Shown: in pieces, positions 17,094-26,361 of the stretch
Layout of the letters: every line of letters begins with the position of its first letter
How positions within the stretch are numbered: position 1 is the first letter of the stretch
NCBI RefSeq assembly: GCF_900547735.1
Contig: NZ_URHZ01000052.1
Span: 1-40,568, forward strand
Length of the DNA: 40,568 bases
Source of the DNA: an uncultured Clostridium sp.
GTDB lineage: Bacteria; Bacillota; Clostridia; Lachnospirales; Lachnospiraceae
Direction: 5' to 3'
Made by a program: the position numbers and the translations under genes
The notes under the pieces: model-generated
The model's database searches: none
Seen by the model: the letters and a program-made list of their open reading frames with translations, nothing else
What the model was told of the DNA's origin: nothing

Positions 17094-17101
17094 ATATCCT
17101 A

Positions 17102-17338
17102 TTACTCCATTGGCCCCGGGCCCTCAACCGGGGCCTCTTTATCTTTCATATCAATTTCTTCAGCAATTTTTCTCAGTTCTTCCCGAATCTCATCCTGGCT
17201 GTACTTTGTCCTTTTCTGGGGCAACCGCCCCGTTTTTACAAAATGGACAATGTGGCAGGCCAATCCGGTTATGGTAAGGTCGATCACAGACCAGTAATAT
17301 AAAATATTATTTTTAATTCGATTCCTATATCTTTTCAT
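17102..17338 (-). CDS. Small protein with one hydrophobic segment, 78 residues
   Basis: No family is recognised. ATG at 17338 is chosen over the longer frame from 17440 because GGGAAAGGG precedes it at normal spacing. A basic start ('MKRYRNRIKNN') is followed by a moderately hydrophobic stretch of about 20 residues ('YYWSVIDLTITGLACHIVHF'), then a charged region ('REELRKIAEEIDMKDKE') and a proline-rich end. This could be an inner-membrane peptide with its N-terminus inside. It is flanked by unrelated genes. Confidence 0.5.
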   Translation of the reverse strand: MKRYRNRIKNNILYYWSVIDLTITGLACHIVHFVKTGRLPQKRTKYSQDEIREELRKIAEEIDMKDKEAPVEGPGPME

Positions 17339-17505
17339 TTTCCATCCCTTTCCCCTTACGGATTTGTCATACTTCTCTGATGCAGCACTAAATCTGGAAA
17401 TAGATGGAAATATATTTCGCTTTGCTAATACAAGCAACATTTTACCATAAACCTCACATACTATAAAGAAAAAGATTGCTTAAACGAGCAAGCGTGAGGA
17501 CAGAG

Positions 17506-17748
17506 ATGATAGAAGACACTTTTATAAAAAATGACAGCGATGTACAAATTGGGAGCAATTTAAAGAAACTTAGAACAGCAAAAGGCATGAGACCATCGGA
17601 ACTGGTGAGAGAGGTAAATCTGCTTGGCGTGTCCATGACAATCTTCAGTTTATCGAAGATTGAAGCGAATACGCAGCATGTAAAAGCCAGTCAATTAAGG
17701 GCAATTAAAGAAATATTAGGATGCAGCTATGAGGCATTATTGGAATAA
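17506..17748 (+). CDS. XRE-type helix-turn-helix protein, 80 residues
   Basis: A single Cro/C1-type DNA-binding domain fills about residues 15-80: 'IGSNLKKLRTAKGMRPSELV', then 'TIFSLSKIEANTQHVKASQL' and 'EILGCSYEALLE'. There is no effector domain. ATG at 17506 follows GAGGACAGAG; a TTG at 17476 is a possible but weaker start. Such small regulators are common both on chromosomes and near mobile DNA, but no mobile genes are adjacent here. Its target is unknown. Confidence 0.82.
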   Translation: MIEDTFIKNDSDVQIGSNLKKLRTAKGMRPSELVREVNLLGVSMTIFSLSKIEANTQHVKASQLRAIKEILGCSYEALLE

Positions 17749-17753
17749 CAAGG

Positions 17754-17778
17754 GGCGGCGGGGAATGTTCCGGCCGCC
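17754..17778 (+). terminator. GC-rich hairpin after the XRE gene
   Basis: GGCGGC (17754-17759) pairs with GCCGCC (17773-17778) and the stem continues with GGAA/TTCC. The position 6 bases after the stop codon fits a terminator, but only a short T-rich stretch follows. Confidence 0.55.
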
Positions 17779-17828
17779 TCTGTTATATACATATTGAGAG
17801 CGATTTTGTGTGAATTCATTCGATTGCA

Positions 17829-17847
17829 TTAGTAACAAGTTAGTAAC
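17829..17847. promoter_or_regulatory. TTAGTAAC direct repeats, 11-bp period
   Basis: The octamer TTAGTAAC occurs at 17829-17836 and 17840-17847. An 11-bp period is the spacing at which OmpR/PhoB-type response regulators bind as head-to-tail dimers. The site is about 170 bp upstream of such a regulator gene, so autoregulation is a reasonable inference. A separate CCCTTG/CAAGGG stem lies at 17862-17878. Confidence 0.35.
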
Positions 17848-18014
17848 GAAATTCCAGAAAACCCTTGATTTACAAGGGAAGATTTCTCCAAAAATGTAAG
17901 AGAAAATTAAAGCAAATTTTTCAGCTGTATGGTAAACTAAGACTGTATGATTTTCCGGAGAGAAACAAAACGGGAAAATGACAGAAAAGGTTTACTAATG
18001 AGGGAGGATTTTTT

Positions 18015-18719
18015 ATGTCAGAGATCAACATCTTAGTGGTAGATGATGAAAAGGAAATAGCGGACCTGGTGGAGATTTACCTGGTCAGTGACGGATATAA
18101 AGTATTTAAGGCGGATAACGCGCAGGCGGGACTCGATATTCTGGAGAAGGAGAGCATTCATCTTGTCCTTCTGGATATCATGATGCCGGGGATGGACGGA
18201 CTTGAGATGTGTAAGAAGATCAGGGAGACCAATAACATCCCGATTATCATGCTCAGCGCCCGCTCCACGGATCTTGATAAGATTCTGGGTCTCGGAACCG
18301 GGGCGGACGATTATGTGGTAAAGCCGTTTAACCCGCTGGAGCTGACGGCCAGGGTAAAGTCCCAGCTTCGCAGATACACACAGTTAAATCCGCAGAGCAA
18401 CGTAAGTTCCTCCGCCAAGAATGAGATTTCCATCAAGGGACTGATTATTAACAAGGATAACCACAAGGTGATGGTATATGGGGAAGAGATCAAGCTGACC
18501 CCGATTGAATTCGATATCCTCTATCTTCTCGCTTCCAATCCGGGCCGCGTATTCAGCACCGATGAGATATTTGAGAAGGTTTGGAATGAGAAGGTCTATG
18601 AAGCCAACAACACAGTTATGGTACATATCCGGCGCCTTCGCGGTAAGATGAAAGAGGACACCAGACAGAACAAGATCATCACTACCGTCTGGGGGGTAGG
18701 ATACAAAATTGAAAAGTAG
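18015..18719 (+). CDS. OmpR/PhoB-family response regulator
   Basis: The 234-residue protein has a receiver domain (about 1-120) with the acidic pocket 'VVDDE' at 8-12, phosphoacceptor Asp54 in 'LLDIMMPGMDG' and the lysine in 'VVKPFNP'. A winged-helix DNA-binding domain (about 135-232) carries 'LTPIEFDILYLLASNPGRVFS' and 'VMVHIRRLRGKM'. It is VanR-like in layout. The gene overlaps or abuts its cognate kinase and likely controls the membrane protein and ABC transporter genes that follow. The start follows GGGAGGA. Confidence 0.95.
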   Translation: MSEINILVVDDEKEIADLVEIYLVSDGYKVFKADNAQAGLDILEKESIHLVLLDIMMPGMDGLEMCKKIRETNNIPIIMLSARSTDLDKILGLGTGADDYVVKPFNPLELTARVKSQLRRYTQLNPQSNVSSSAKNEISIKGLIINKDNHKVMVYGEEIKLTPIEFDILYLLASNPGRVFSTDEIFEKVWNEKVYEANNTVMVHIRRLRGKMKEDTRQNKIITTVWGVGYKIEK

Positions 18720-18723
18720 TGAC

Positions 18724-19848
18724 ATGAGCAAACGGTTTCGCACGAAAATCGTTACAAACATATTTTACAGTGCAGTGATAACCTGCCTGATAGAAGTATT
18801 TCTCATCGCGAATGTTTCCATGATCATTGGGTATCTGAAAGAGACGAGATACGCCGATTCCTTTTTTCTGCAGATGACGGAAATCAATACGCTGATGGTT
18901 CTCATCTATGTGATCATGGGGATTGGCGTATTTACCGTGACGTTCATGACCCTGCAGGAGAAAGCGCTGCGCTACATCGGGAAGATATCTTCCGCCATCC
19001 AGAATATTTCGGAGGGAGATCTGAACACAACGGTGGAGGTCACGGGAGATGACGAATTTACCCAGATGGCGGTAAACCTCAACAAGATGATGGAGGATAT
19101 CCGCAGGCTGATGGATAAGGAGAGGGAAGCGGAGAGGACGAAGAATGAGCTGATTACCAATGTGGCTCATGACCTGAGGACGCCCCTCACATCGATCATC
19201 GGATATCTGGAGCTGCTGTCCGGCAAGGTGGAGATTCCGCAGGAGATGCAGAAGAAGTACATTGATATCGCATATGCCAAGTCCAAACGCCTGGAGAAGC
19301 TGATCGAGGATCTGTTCGGATTTACCAAGATGAATTACGGTAAGATGAGCATGCATGTGGGAAAGGTGGACGTTGTTAAGCTTTTGAGCCAGCTTCTGGA
19401 GGAGTTCTATCCGAGCTTTGTGGACAAGAATCTGTCCTATGAACTTCAGAGCAATGTGCCCGGCAAAGTGATTACGGCGGACGGAAATCTTCTGGCCCGT
19501 CTCTTTGACAACCTGATTAACAATGCAATTAAATACGGAGCCGACGGGAAACGGGTGCTTGTTAAGATACAGGTCGCCGAGCCGACGGTTACCGTTTCCG
19601 TCACCAATTACGGTTACGTGATTCCGGCGGATGAGCTTCCGTTTATATTCAACAAGTTCTACAGAGTGGAGCAGTCGCGTTCCACCAACACGGGAGGGAC
19701 GGGCCTGGGCCTTGCGATTGCCAAAAATATCGTGGATATACATGGCGGCACGATCCAGGTGACAAGCGATTTGAACGGTACCGTATTCACCGTTAAGCTG
19801 AAGACAAACTTTGACGTAAACAAAGAGAATTTTGACACACCGGCGTAA
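18724..19848 (+). CDS. Sensor histidine kinase (VanS-like)
   Basis: The 374-residue kinase has two membrane helices near residues 15-35 and 60-80 with a short external loop, a HAMP linker, a dimerisation domain with phosphoacceptor His149 in 'VAHDLRTPLTSI', and an ATPase domain with the N box 'NLINNAIKYG' and G box 'NTGGTGLGLAIAKN'. The external loop is only about 25 residues, typical of kinases that sense membrane or transporter state rather than a soluble ligand. ATG at 18724 is used; TTG at 18709 overlaps the regulator gene and has GGGGGGTAGG upstream, so it is a real alternative. Confidence 0.93.
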   Translation: MSKRFRTKIVTNIFYSAVITCLIEVFLIANVSMIIGYLKETRYADSFFLQMTEINTLMVLIYVIMGIGVFTVTFMTLQEKALRYIGKISSAIQNISEGDLNTTVEVTGDDEFTQMAVNLNKMMEDIRRLMDKEREAERTKNELITNVAHDLRTPLTSIIGYLELLSGKVEIPQEMQKKYIDIAYAKSKRLEKLIEDLFGFTKMNYGKMSMHVGKVDVVKLLSQLLEEFYPSFVDKNLSYELQSNVPGKVITADGNLLARLFDNLINNAIKYGADGKRVLVKIQVAEPTVTVSVTNYGYVIPADELPFIFNKFYRVEQSRSTNTGGTGLGLAIAKNIVDIHGGTIQVTSDLNGTVFTVKLKTNFDVNKENFDTPA

Positions 19849-19866
19849 AGCGGGGGAAGAGTGGAC

Positions 19867-22341
19867 ATGAAAGATCATATAAAACAGGGAAAAAGAGGGG
19901 CAGGCCTCTTTTTTGCCTTATTTGCACTAATATTCCTGGCAGGGGCGGTACTGCTCCCGCTCAGAACCATGGCGGCCGTCCAGGCAGGAAAGGACGCGCC
20001 TGTTGCAATGGAGGTAACATACGGATTTGACGACACGGCTAAAGGAAACCGCTACCTGCAGATAAAGGTTCAAATGGAAAACAGGGAAGAGCAGGACTTT
20101 ACGGGAAGACTGGAAATCCTGACCACCGAGTCGAGTATGGAGGTTTACCGCTACGATTACCCGATATCGATTAAAGGCGGAGGACAGGAAGAAAAGTCTG
20201 TCTACATCCCCCTTGGAATCAAGACGGATCAACTGTTTGTCAGCATGACGGATGCAGGCGGCAATGAGGTAATCCGGAAACGCCTGAAACTGAATATAAG
20301 CGGCGATGTCGCGGAGACGTTTGTCGGTGTGTTCAGCGACCATCCGGAAGAACTGCAGTTTATGGACGAAGTGGGAATCCATTACGGTTCTATTAAAATC
20401 CGCCAGGTTTACCTGAACCGTGATACGGCTCCGGAGAATGCCTTCGGCTATGATCAGCTGGACATGATTCTGGTGTCGGACTATGATTTAAACCAGCTTT
20501 CCGAAGCGCAGCATAAGGCGGTCAGCCGCTGGATAGATGACGGCGGGACGCTTCTTGTGGGAGGGGGCGCGCGGTATCAAGAGTCCATGGGGCGCTTTGC
20601 TTCCGAGATTCTGGAGCCGCCATACGAGGATGCTGTTCTTCAGGAGGTTAATCTCGGAGCGGAATACTCACAGAATGCTCCGCAGGACGCCGTTATGGAG
20701 ATGGTCTGTGCCAATATCGGACTGAAAAACGGTTCGGCCCTGATGCCGGGGGACGCGTTTCCTCTCCTTTCTTATGTACACAGGAAAAAGGGCAGGATTG
20801 TTGCTGCGGCATTTGAACTGAAAGATATCAGGGGATTTTGCGAAACCCATCCCGCTTTTATCGAAAAATTCTACACAATGGCCATGGGTGAAATGAAGAC
20901 GAATGAACTGGCCCAGATGGAGTATTCCGGCTTTGCCAGCCTTTATTTTACCGTACAGGGACTGATCAACACAGGGGATGCCGGAAGGCTGCCCAATATC
21001 ATTCTCTACACATTTGTCATTGTCGTTTATCTGGTTTTGATAGGTCCGGTTATCTATCTCTATCTGAAAAAACGTTCCATCCACCGGTATTATATGGGAG
21101 GCGTGACCGCCTGTGCCCTGATTTTTACGGGGATTATTTATATTCTGGGAATGAAGACAAGGTTCAGGGAACCCTTCTTTACTTATGCGACGATCCTGGA
21201 TGTTTCGGGGAAGGATGTGGAGGAGGAGACCTATGTCAATATCCGCAGCCCTTACAATAAACCGTATACCGTGAAACTGAATCCGCAGTATGCGGTGAGG
21301 CCGGTGACGAAGGGCTATTACTATGATTCGTTTACCGCAACACGTTTTACAGGGGAGGAAGATTACAAGACGGATATTAATTTCCTTCCGGACAGAACCG
21401 AGATCAAGATACGCGATACCGTCGCATTTACACCGAAACTGTTTATGCTGAGAAAACAGCTCGACAGGACGGAGCATGTGGGAATAGACGGAAAAGTGGA
21501 TATATATGGAGGGGAAATCGAGGGCACCCTGGTCAACCGGTTTGATTACAAGCTGGAGGACGCCGTTCTTCTCCTTTACGGACAGGCCGTATTGCTGGGA
21601 GATATGGAGCCGGGCCAGGAGATTATACTGGACGATTTGGAAATCCTCAATTACCCTCTGAGTTATACGTATGCTCTTTCACAACGGGTTACCGGAGGCG
21701 ACCAGTATGAAAAGACGGACATCAATGATGAAGGCTATATGCGCTCGCAGGAACACAGCCGCCTGCTGTCCTTTTACCTGGATTCCGTGATGGATGAATA
21801 TACGCCTGAGGCAACGGTTGTGGGCTTCAGTCCCAACCAGACGGAAACGTTCCTGGAGGGCGATGATATTATTGCGGAGGGACTCACGATGGTGACCGCC
21901 AAAGTGGAACTCAGCCGGAAGGAGAACGGCCTTGTTTACAGGACGGCTCTGGAGCAGGATCCGAAGGTGATTTCAGGCAATTATCAGCCTAGATATAACA
22001 GCATGTACACGGGAGAACCGGCGGAGCCCGCGATTATTGAGTATTCGCTCGGCAATGACCTGGATATCACCCGTGTGGACTTTAAGAAATTGTCACCTGT
22101 ATTTATCGACAACCCGAGATATCCATATCTGAATATCTTTACCGGGAAGATGTATTTTTATAACTACGACACCGGACGCAATGATCTGATGGAAGAAAAG
22201 GACAGCTATACGGCCCAGGAATTAAGGCCATACCTGTCACCGGCCAATACGCTCACCGTGAAATATGTCAGTGAGGGAACGAACGAGAACGGATGGGACA
22301 GACAGCTTCCGATGCTTTACGTTACAGGGAGGGAAAAATAA
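19867..22341 (+). CDS. Large secreted/membrane protein of an ABC transporter locus
   Basis: This 824-residue protein has no name I can give with confidence. A signal-peptide-like segment (about residues 10-38) is followed by a large extracytoplasmic region. That region includes a glutamine-amidotransferase-like stretch ('LDMILVSDYDLNQL', 'WIDDGGTLLVGGGARY') of the kind found in GldG/DUF4350-type proteins. Two membrane helices lie at about 380-397 and 408-428, then a second long region rich in beta-type sequence. ATG at 19867 fits the GGGGGAAG site better than GTG at 19861. Its stop overlaps the ABC ATPase start (TAATG), so the products probably work together at the membrane. Confidence 0.75.
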   Translation: MKDHIKQGKRGAGLFFALFALIFLAGAVLLPLRTMAAVQAGKDAPVAMEVTYGFDDTAKGNRYLQIKVQMENREEQDFTGRLEILTTESSMEVYRYDYPISIKGGGQEEKSVYIPLGIKTDQLFVSMTDAGGNEVIRKRLKLNISGDVAETFVGVFSDHPEELQFMDEVGIHYGSIKIRQVYLNRDTAPENAFGYDQLDMILVSDYDLNQLSEAQHKAVSRWIDDGGTLLVGGGARYQESMGRFASEILEPPYEDAVLQEVNLGAEYSQNAPQDAVMEMVCANIGLKNGSALMPGDAFPLLSYVHRKKGRIVAAAFELKDIRGFCETHPAFIEKFYTMAMGEMKTNELAQMEYSGFASLYFTVQGLINTGDAGRLPNIILYTFVIVVYLVLIGPVIYLYLKKRSIHRYYMGGVTACALIFTGIIYILGMKTRFREPFFTYATILDVSGKDVEEETYVNIRSPYNKPYTVKLNPQYAVRPVTKGYYYDSFTATRFTGEEDYKTDINFLPDRTEIKIRDTVAFTPKLFMLRKQLDRTEHVGIDGKVDIYGGEIEGTLVNRFDYKLEDAVLLLYGQAVLLGDMEPGQEIILDDLEILNYPLSYTYALSQRVTGGDQYEKTDINDEGYMRSQEHSRLLSFYLDSVMDEYTPEATVVGFSPNQTETFLEGDDIIAEGLTMVTAKVELSRKENGLVYRTALEQDPKVISGNYQPRYNSMYTGEPAEPAIIEYSLGNDLDITRVDFKKLSPVFIDNPRYPYLNIFTGKMYFYNYDTGRNDLMEEKDSYTAQELRPYLSPANTLTVKYVSEGTNENGWDRQLPMLYVTGREK

Positions 22342-23303
22342 TGCTGGAGATTAGACAGCTTCGAAAAAAATACGGCAATTTCCAGGCCCTCGACGGTTTA
22401 AATCTGGAGATAGCCAAGGGGGAACTGTTCGGCTTTGTCGGTCCCAACGGGGCAGGTAAAACAACGACGCTGAAGATCGCGGCCGGCCTTCTGGCGCCGG
22501 ACGGCGGTGAAGTGATAATTGACGGCGTGGATGCCGTCCGGGACAATACGGCGCTGAAACAGAAGATCGGATATGTTCCTGACTTTTTCGGGGTTTACGA
22601 CAACCTGAAGGTATCGGAGTATATGGAATTCTTCGCCTCCTGCTATGGAATAGAAGGACTGATGGCCAGAAAACGGTGCGGACTTCTGCTTGAGCAGGTA
22701 AAGCTGGAGGACAAGGCGGACTTTTTTGTGGACGGCCTTTCCAGAGGGATGAAGCAGAGACTCTGCCTGGCCAGGGCCCTGATCCATGATCCGGAACTGC
22801 TGATTCTGGACGAACCGGCTTCCGGCCTGGATCCCAGGACGAGGGTGGAGTACACGCTGATGCTGAAGGAACTGAGGGAACAGGGCAAGACGCTGATTGT
22901 AAGTTCCCACATGCTGTCGGAGCTGTCGGAATTATGCACCAGCATCGGCATCATAGAGCAGGGCAGGATGGTCCTGCAGGGCAGCATGTCCCAGATTTTT
23001 GAGCGCGTCAATTCTTCCAATCCGCTTTTAATCTGCGTTTTCAGCAATAAGGAGAAGGCGCTGACCATATTAAAGAGCCATCCCTGCGTGCAGACGATAT
23101 CGGTGAAGGAAGAGGAGATTAAGGTCGGATTTATCGGGGATAAGCAGGATGAAGCGATGCTGCTCCAGCAGATGATAGATGCCGATGTAATGATAAGCGG
23201 TTTTATGAGAGAAAAGGGTAGTCTGGAAACGCTCTTTATGCAGATTACCGGTCACGAAGGAGAGAAGGCGGTGCTGAAACATGAAATTGAATCCGGTTTA
23301 TAA
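22341..23303 (+). CDS. ABC transporter ATP-binding protein
   Basis: The 320-residue protein contains Walker A 'GPNGAGKTT' (about 34-42), signature 'LSRGMKQRL' (about 133) and Walker B with 'LILDEPASGLDP' (about 153). The C-terminal 90 residues after the ATPase core resemble the regulatory tail of CcmA/NatA-type exporters. It overlaps the preceding gene by one base and the permease by 23 bases. With the permease and the 824-residue protein it forms an ABC-2-type system, probably for export or envelope maintenance; the substrate is unknown. Confidence 0.93.
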   Translation: MLEIRQLRKKYGNFQALDGLNLEIAKGELFGFVGPNGAGKTTTLKIAAGLLAPDGGEVIIDGVDAVRDNTALKQKIGYVPDFFGVYDNLKVSEYMEFFASCYGIEGLMARKRCGLLLEQVKLEDKADFFVDGLSRGMKQRLCLARALIHDPELLILDEPASGLDPRTRVEYTLMLKELREQGKTLIVSSHMLSELSELCTSIGIIEQGRMVLQGSMSQIFERVNSSNPLLICVFSNKEKALTILKSHPCVQTISVKEEEIKVGFIGDKQDEAMLLQQMIDADVMISGFMREKGSLETLFMQITGHEGEKAVLKHEIESGL

Positions 23304-24240
23304 AAGAGAACTGACTGTCAGCAGCCGCAGTATCCGTATGGCGCTGATTCTTCTGATATTTAACAGTGTTCTGGCCATAGTTGCCCTGTTCAATATGTTT
23401 ACCGTAGTGGAACAGGTAAAGGTGACGGCGGAGATACAGTATTCCAGATTTCTGGAGCTGTACACCTTTGTATCCTCCATCGAATTTTTGATGCTGATGT
23501 TTATTATGCCGGCTCTGACGGCCAGCAGCATCAGCGGTGAGAGGGAGCGGCAGACGCTGGAACTGATGCTGACCACGACGATGCAGCCCAAAGAGATTAT
23601 CCTGGGCAAATTCTGGTCGGCGCTCACTACGATGCTGATTCTGGCCATATCCGCGCTGCCGGTGCAGTCGCTTGTATTTGTATACGGTGGCATTACGATT
23701 GTGGATGTGCTGGTGCTGTTTCTCTGTTACGGCATTGTGGCGCTGTTTACGGGAGGCATCGGCATGTTTTATTCCTCCCTGCTGAAACGTTCTACCGTAG
23801 CCACGGTCTGCACCTATGTCACCATTGTGCTTCTGGTGGCCGGGACGTATGCCGTCAATGTGTTTACATACCGTCTGGATGCCAATGAGGTCAATTCCTA
23901 TGTGTCGGTTTTAAACTCCGCGGCCAGGCAGGCCAGCTCGGGCGGCTTTATTTACCTGCTGCTCCTGAATCCGGCGCTGACATTTTATTCCGTGATCAAC
24001 GGACAGGCGGGGGCCGGGGATATCCGCAAACCGTTTGAACAGTGGTTTGGGGCTCTGCCCGATAACTTTATCATGGATCACTGGGCCGGAGTGAGCATGG
24101 CGATTCAACTTGTTCTGGCCATAATATTGATTGTAATTTCCATCTATGCCGTTACGCCTATCCACGGAAGGAAAGATAAGGCGGTGCAGCATGAGAAAAT
24201 CAGAGGATTTGAAAGAGAAAAGAGGAGACAGCCATGTTGA
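23281..24240 (+). CDS. ABC-2 type transporter permease
   Basis: The 319-residue integral membrane protein has about six hydrophobic helices. The first ('IRMALILLIFNSVLAIVAL') is near the N-terminus and the last ('MAIQLVLAIILIVISIYAV') near residue 280. 'SGERERQTLELMLTTTM' between helices 2 and 3 is the coupling motif of ABC-2 permeases. The start lies inside the ATPase gene and the stop overlaps the endonuclease IV start, so translation is coupled across functionally unrelated genes. Confidence 0.88.
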   Translation: MKLNPVYKRELTVSSRSIRMALILLIFNSVLAIVALFNMFTVVEQVKVTAEIQYSRFLELYTFVSSIEFLMLMFIMPALTASSISGERERQTLELMLTTTMQPKEIILGKFWSALTTMLILAISALPVQSLVFVYGGITIVDVLVLFLCYGIVALFTGGIGMFYSSLLKRSTVATVCTYVTIVLLVAGTYAVNVFTYRLDANEVNSYVSVLNSAARQASSGGFIYLLLLNPALTFYSVINGQAGAGDIRKPFEQWFGALPDNFIMDHWAGVSMAIQLVLAIILIVISIYAVTPIHGRKDKAVQHEKIRGFEREKRRQPC

Positions 24241-25067
24241 GAATCGGATGTCATTTATCATCATCCAAGGGGTATCTGGCCATGGGAAAAGAGGCGGAGA
24301 AAATAGACGCCGGGACGTTTCAGTTTTTTACCAGGAACCCGAGGGGCGGCAGCGCGAAAAAGATCGATCCGGCCGATGCCGGGAACTTTCTTGCATTTGC
24401 CGAAAAACAGGGAATTGAAAAGATTCTGGCCCATGCGCCCTACACGTTAAACGGCTGTTCCGCCGATGAAAATATCAGAAAGTTCGCCAGGGAAACCATG
24501 GAGGATGATTTAAACAGAATGGAATACACCCCGGGAAACTGTTACAATTTTCACCCGGGCAGCCATGTAAAGCAGGGAGTGGAAATCGGAATTGCATATA
24601 TTGCGGAAATGCTGAACGGGATTTTGAAACCGGAACAGAGGACGACCGTGCTCCTGGAGACGATGGCGGGAAAAGGCAGTGAGGTGGGACGGGAGTTTGA
24701 AGAACTCCGGGAAATCCTTTCACGGGTGGAACTTGCCGACAAGATGGGAGTCTGCCTGGACACCTGCCATGTATGGGACGGCGGGTATGATATTGTGAAT
24801 GATCTGGATGGTGTCCTGAATCATTTTGACCGGGAGATTGGCCTTCACAGGCTGAAAGCCATCCATTTAAACGACAGCATGAATCCCCTGGGCGCACACA
24901 AGGACCGCCATGCAAAGATCGGGGAGGGCCATATCGGCCTCGATGCGATGGTGCGGATAATCAATCATCCGGCGCTTAGAAATCTGCCTTTTTATCTGGA
25001 AACGCCCAATGATTTGGACGGATATGCAAGGGAGATAGCGCTGCTCAAATCAAAATACAGGGATTAA
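24234..25067 (+). CDS. nfo: Endonuclease IV (AP endonuclease)
   Basis: The 277-residue TIM-barrel enzyme cuts DNA 5' to abasic sites during base-excision repair, using three metal ions. Metal-binding segments are visible: 'HAPYTLN', 'NFHPGSH', 'LLETMAGKGSE', 'LDTCHVWDGGYD', 'AIHLNDS' and 'HKDRHAKIGEGHIG'. Length is normal. GAGGAG precedes the ATG, which overlaps the permease stop. A 16-base gap separates it from the SPFH gene, so it may share a transcript with the modules on both sides. Confidence 0.95.
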   Translation: MLRIGCHLSSSKGYLAMGKEAEKIDAGTFQFFTRNPRGGSAKKIDPADAGNFLAFAEKQGIEKILAHAPYTLNGCSADENIRKFARETMEDDLNRMEYTPGNCYNFHPGSHVKQGVEIGIAYIAEMLNGILKPEQRTTVLLETMAGKGSEVGREFEELREILSRVELADKMGVCLDTCHVWDGGYDIVNDLDGVLNHFDREIGLHRLKAIHLNDSMNPLGAHKDRHAKIGEGHIGLDAMVRIINHPALRNLPFYLETPNDLDGYAREIALLKSKYRD

Positions 25068-25083
25068 AACAGGAGGTAGTGGA

Positions 25084-26346
25084 ATGGGAATTATTAAAGC
25101 GGTAACGGGGGCAATCGGGACATCTTTAGCGGATCAGTGGCTGGAGGTCATCGAAGCTGAGGATATGAGCGATCAGACGGTATTTACGAAAGGCGTTAAA
25201 ATCAGGTCGGGACAGAATAAAAAGGGACTGGCTGACGTGGTTTCCAACGGTTCCATGATCCATGTGTACCCGAATCAGTTCATGATGCTGGTGGACGGCG
25301 GCAAGGTTGTGGATTATACGGCGGAAGAGGGATATTACAAGGTGGATAATTCCGCGATGCCGTCCCTTTTTAACGGTGAATTCGGAGACGCACTGAAGGA
25401 GACGTTTAACAGAATCCGTTTCGGCGGCCAGACGCCTCTGAAACAGGTGGTGTATTTTATTAATCTTCAGGAAATCAAGGGAATCCGTTTCGGCACCAGG
25501 ACACCGATTAATTATTTTGATAATTTCTACAATGCCGAGCTGTTTTTAAGGGCGCACGGAACCTATTCGATCAAGGTTACGGAGCCTCTCAAGTTCTATT
25601 CGGAAGTCATTCCAAAGAACGAAGACCATGTGGATATCGACGTAATCAACGAACAGTATCTGTCCGAATTTTTGTCGGCCCTCCAGTCCTCCATCAACCA
25701 GATGTCGTCGGACGGCACAAGGATCTCCTATGTCAGCTCCAAGAGCCGCGAGCTCGGCCAGTATATGTCGACAACGCTGGATGCCGAGTGGAACCAGATG
25801 AGGGGAATGGAGATTCAGGCGGTGGGTATTGCCAGCATTTCCTATGACGAGGAATCCCAGAAGCTGATTAATATGAGAAATCAGGGAGCCATGCTCGGTG
25901 ATCCGTCCGTACGCGAGGGATACGTGCAGGGCTCTGTGGCAAGAGGAATGGAGGCGGCAGGCTCCAATGCAAACGGCTCCCTGGCCGGATTCATGGGTAT
26001 GGGTGTTGGAATGAACGCAGGCGGCGGCCTGATGGGAGCGCTGTCGGCGGCCAATATGCAGCAGATGCAGATGAACCAGGCCATGGGACAGCCGCCGATG
26101 TTTCAGACGGACTGGATGCAGCAGGCAGGCGCACAGGGAAATTTCCAGGGAAATGCCCAGGGAGGCGCGGGACGAAGGACGGCCCCCATTCAGCCGGCAT
26201 CATGGACCTGTGCCTGCGGAACTGCGAATACGGGTAAGTTCTGTTCCGAATGCGGAACACCGAAACCCTCAGAGGAGTGGACCTGCAGCTGCGGCAATGT
26301 AAACAAGGGAAATTTCTGTTCGGAATGTGGAAAACCGAGGCCATAA
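25084..26346 (+). CDS. SPFH-domain protein with double zinc ribbon (YdjI-like)
   Basis: The 420-residue protein has an SPFH (band-7) domain over about residues 30-270. A Gly/Met/Gln-rich linker (about 285-365) follows. Two zinc ribbons end the protein, 'WTCACGTANTGKFCSECG' and 'WTCSCGNVNKGNFCSECG', each with a C-x-C and C-x2-C pair. In B. subtilis YdjI has an SPFH domain and works with YdjG and YdjH to hold the phage-shock protein PspA at the membrane. The next two genes here match those partners. GGAGG precedes the ATG. No N-terminal membrane helix is evident, so membrane contact probably depends on the partners. Confidence 0.85.
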   Translation: MGIIKAVTGAIGTSLADQWLEVIEAEDMSDQTVFTKGVKIRSGQNKKGLADVVSNGSMIHVYPNQFMMLVDGGKVVDYTAEEGYYKVDNSAMPSLFNGEFGDALKETFNRIRFGGQTPLKQVVYFINLQEIKGIRFGTRTPINYFDNFYNAELFLRAHGTYSIKVTEPLKFYSEVIPKNEDHVDIDVINEQYLSEFLSALQSSINQMSSDGTRISYVSSKSRELGQYMSTTLDAEWNQMRGMEIQAVGIASISYDEESQKLINMRNQGAMLGDPSVREGYVQGSVARGMEAAGSNANGSLAGFMGMGVGMNAGGGLMGALSAANMQQMQMNQAMGQPPMFQTDWMQQAGAQGNFQGNAQGGAGRRTAPIQPASWTCACGTANTGKFCSECGTPKPSEEWTCSCGNVNKGNFCSECGKPRP

Positions 26347-26361
26347 AAGGTGAAACAAAAG

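Noticed and set aside
18682..19878. 398-codon open frame antisense to the histidine kinase gene
   Set aside because: It mirrors the kinase gene, which has all family motifs; its translation is rich in His/Arg/Gln with no recognisable domain. The same reasoning removes the long antisense frames at 14856-15746, 12687-13511, 7796-8536 and 20668-21477.
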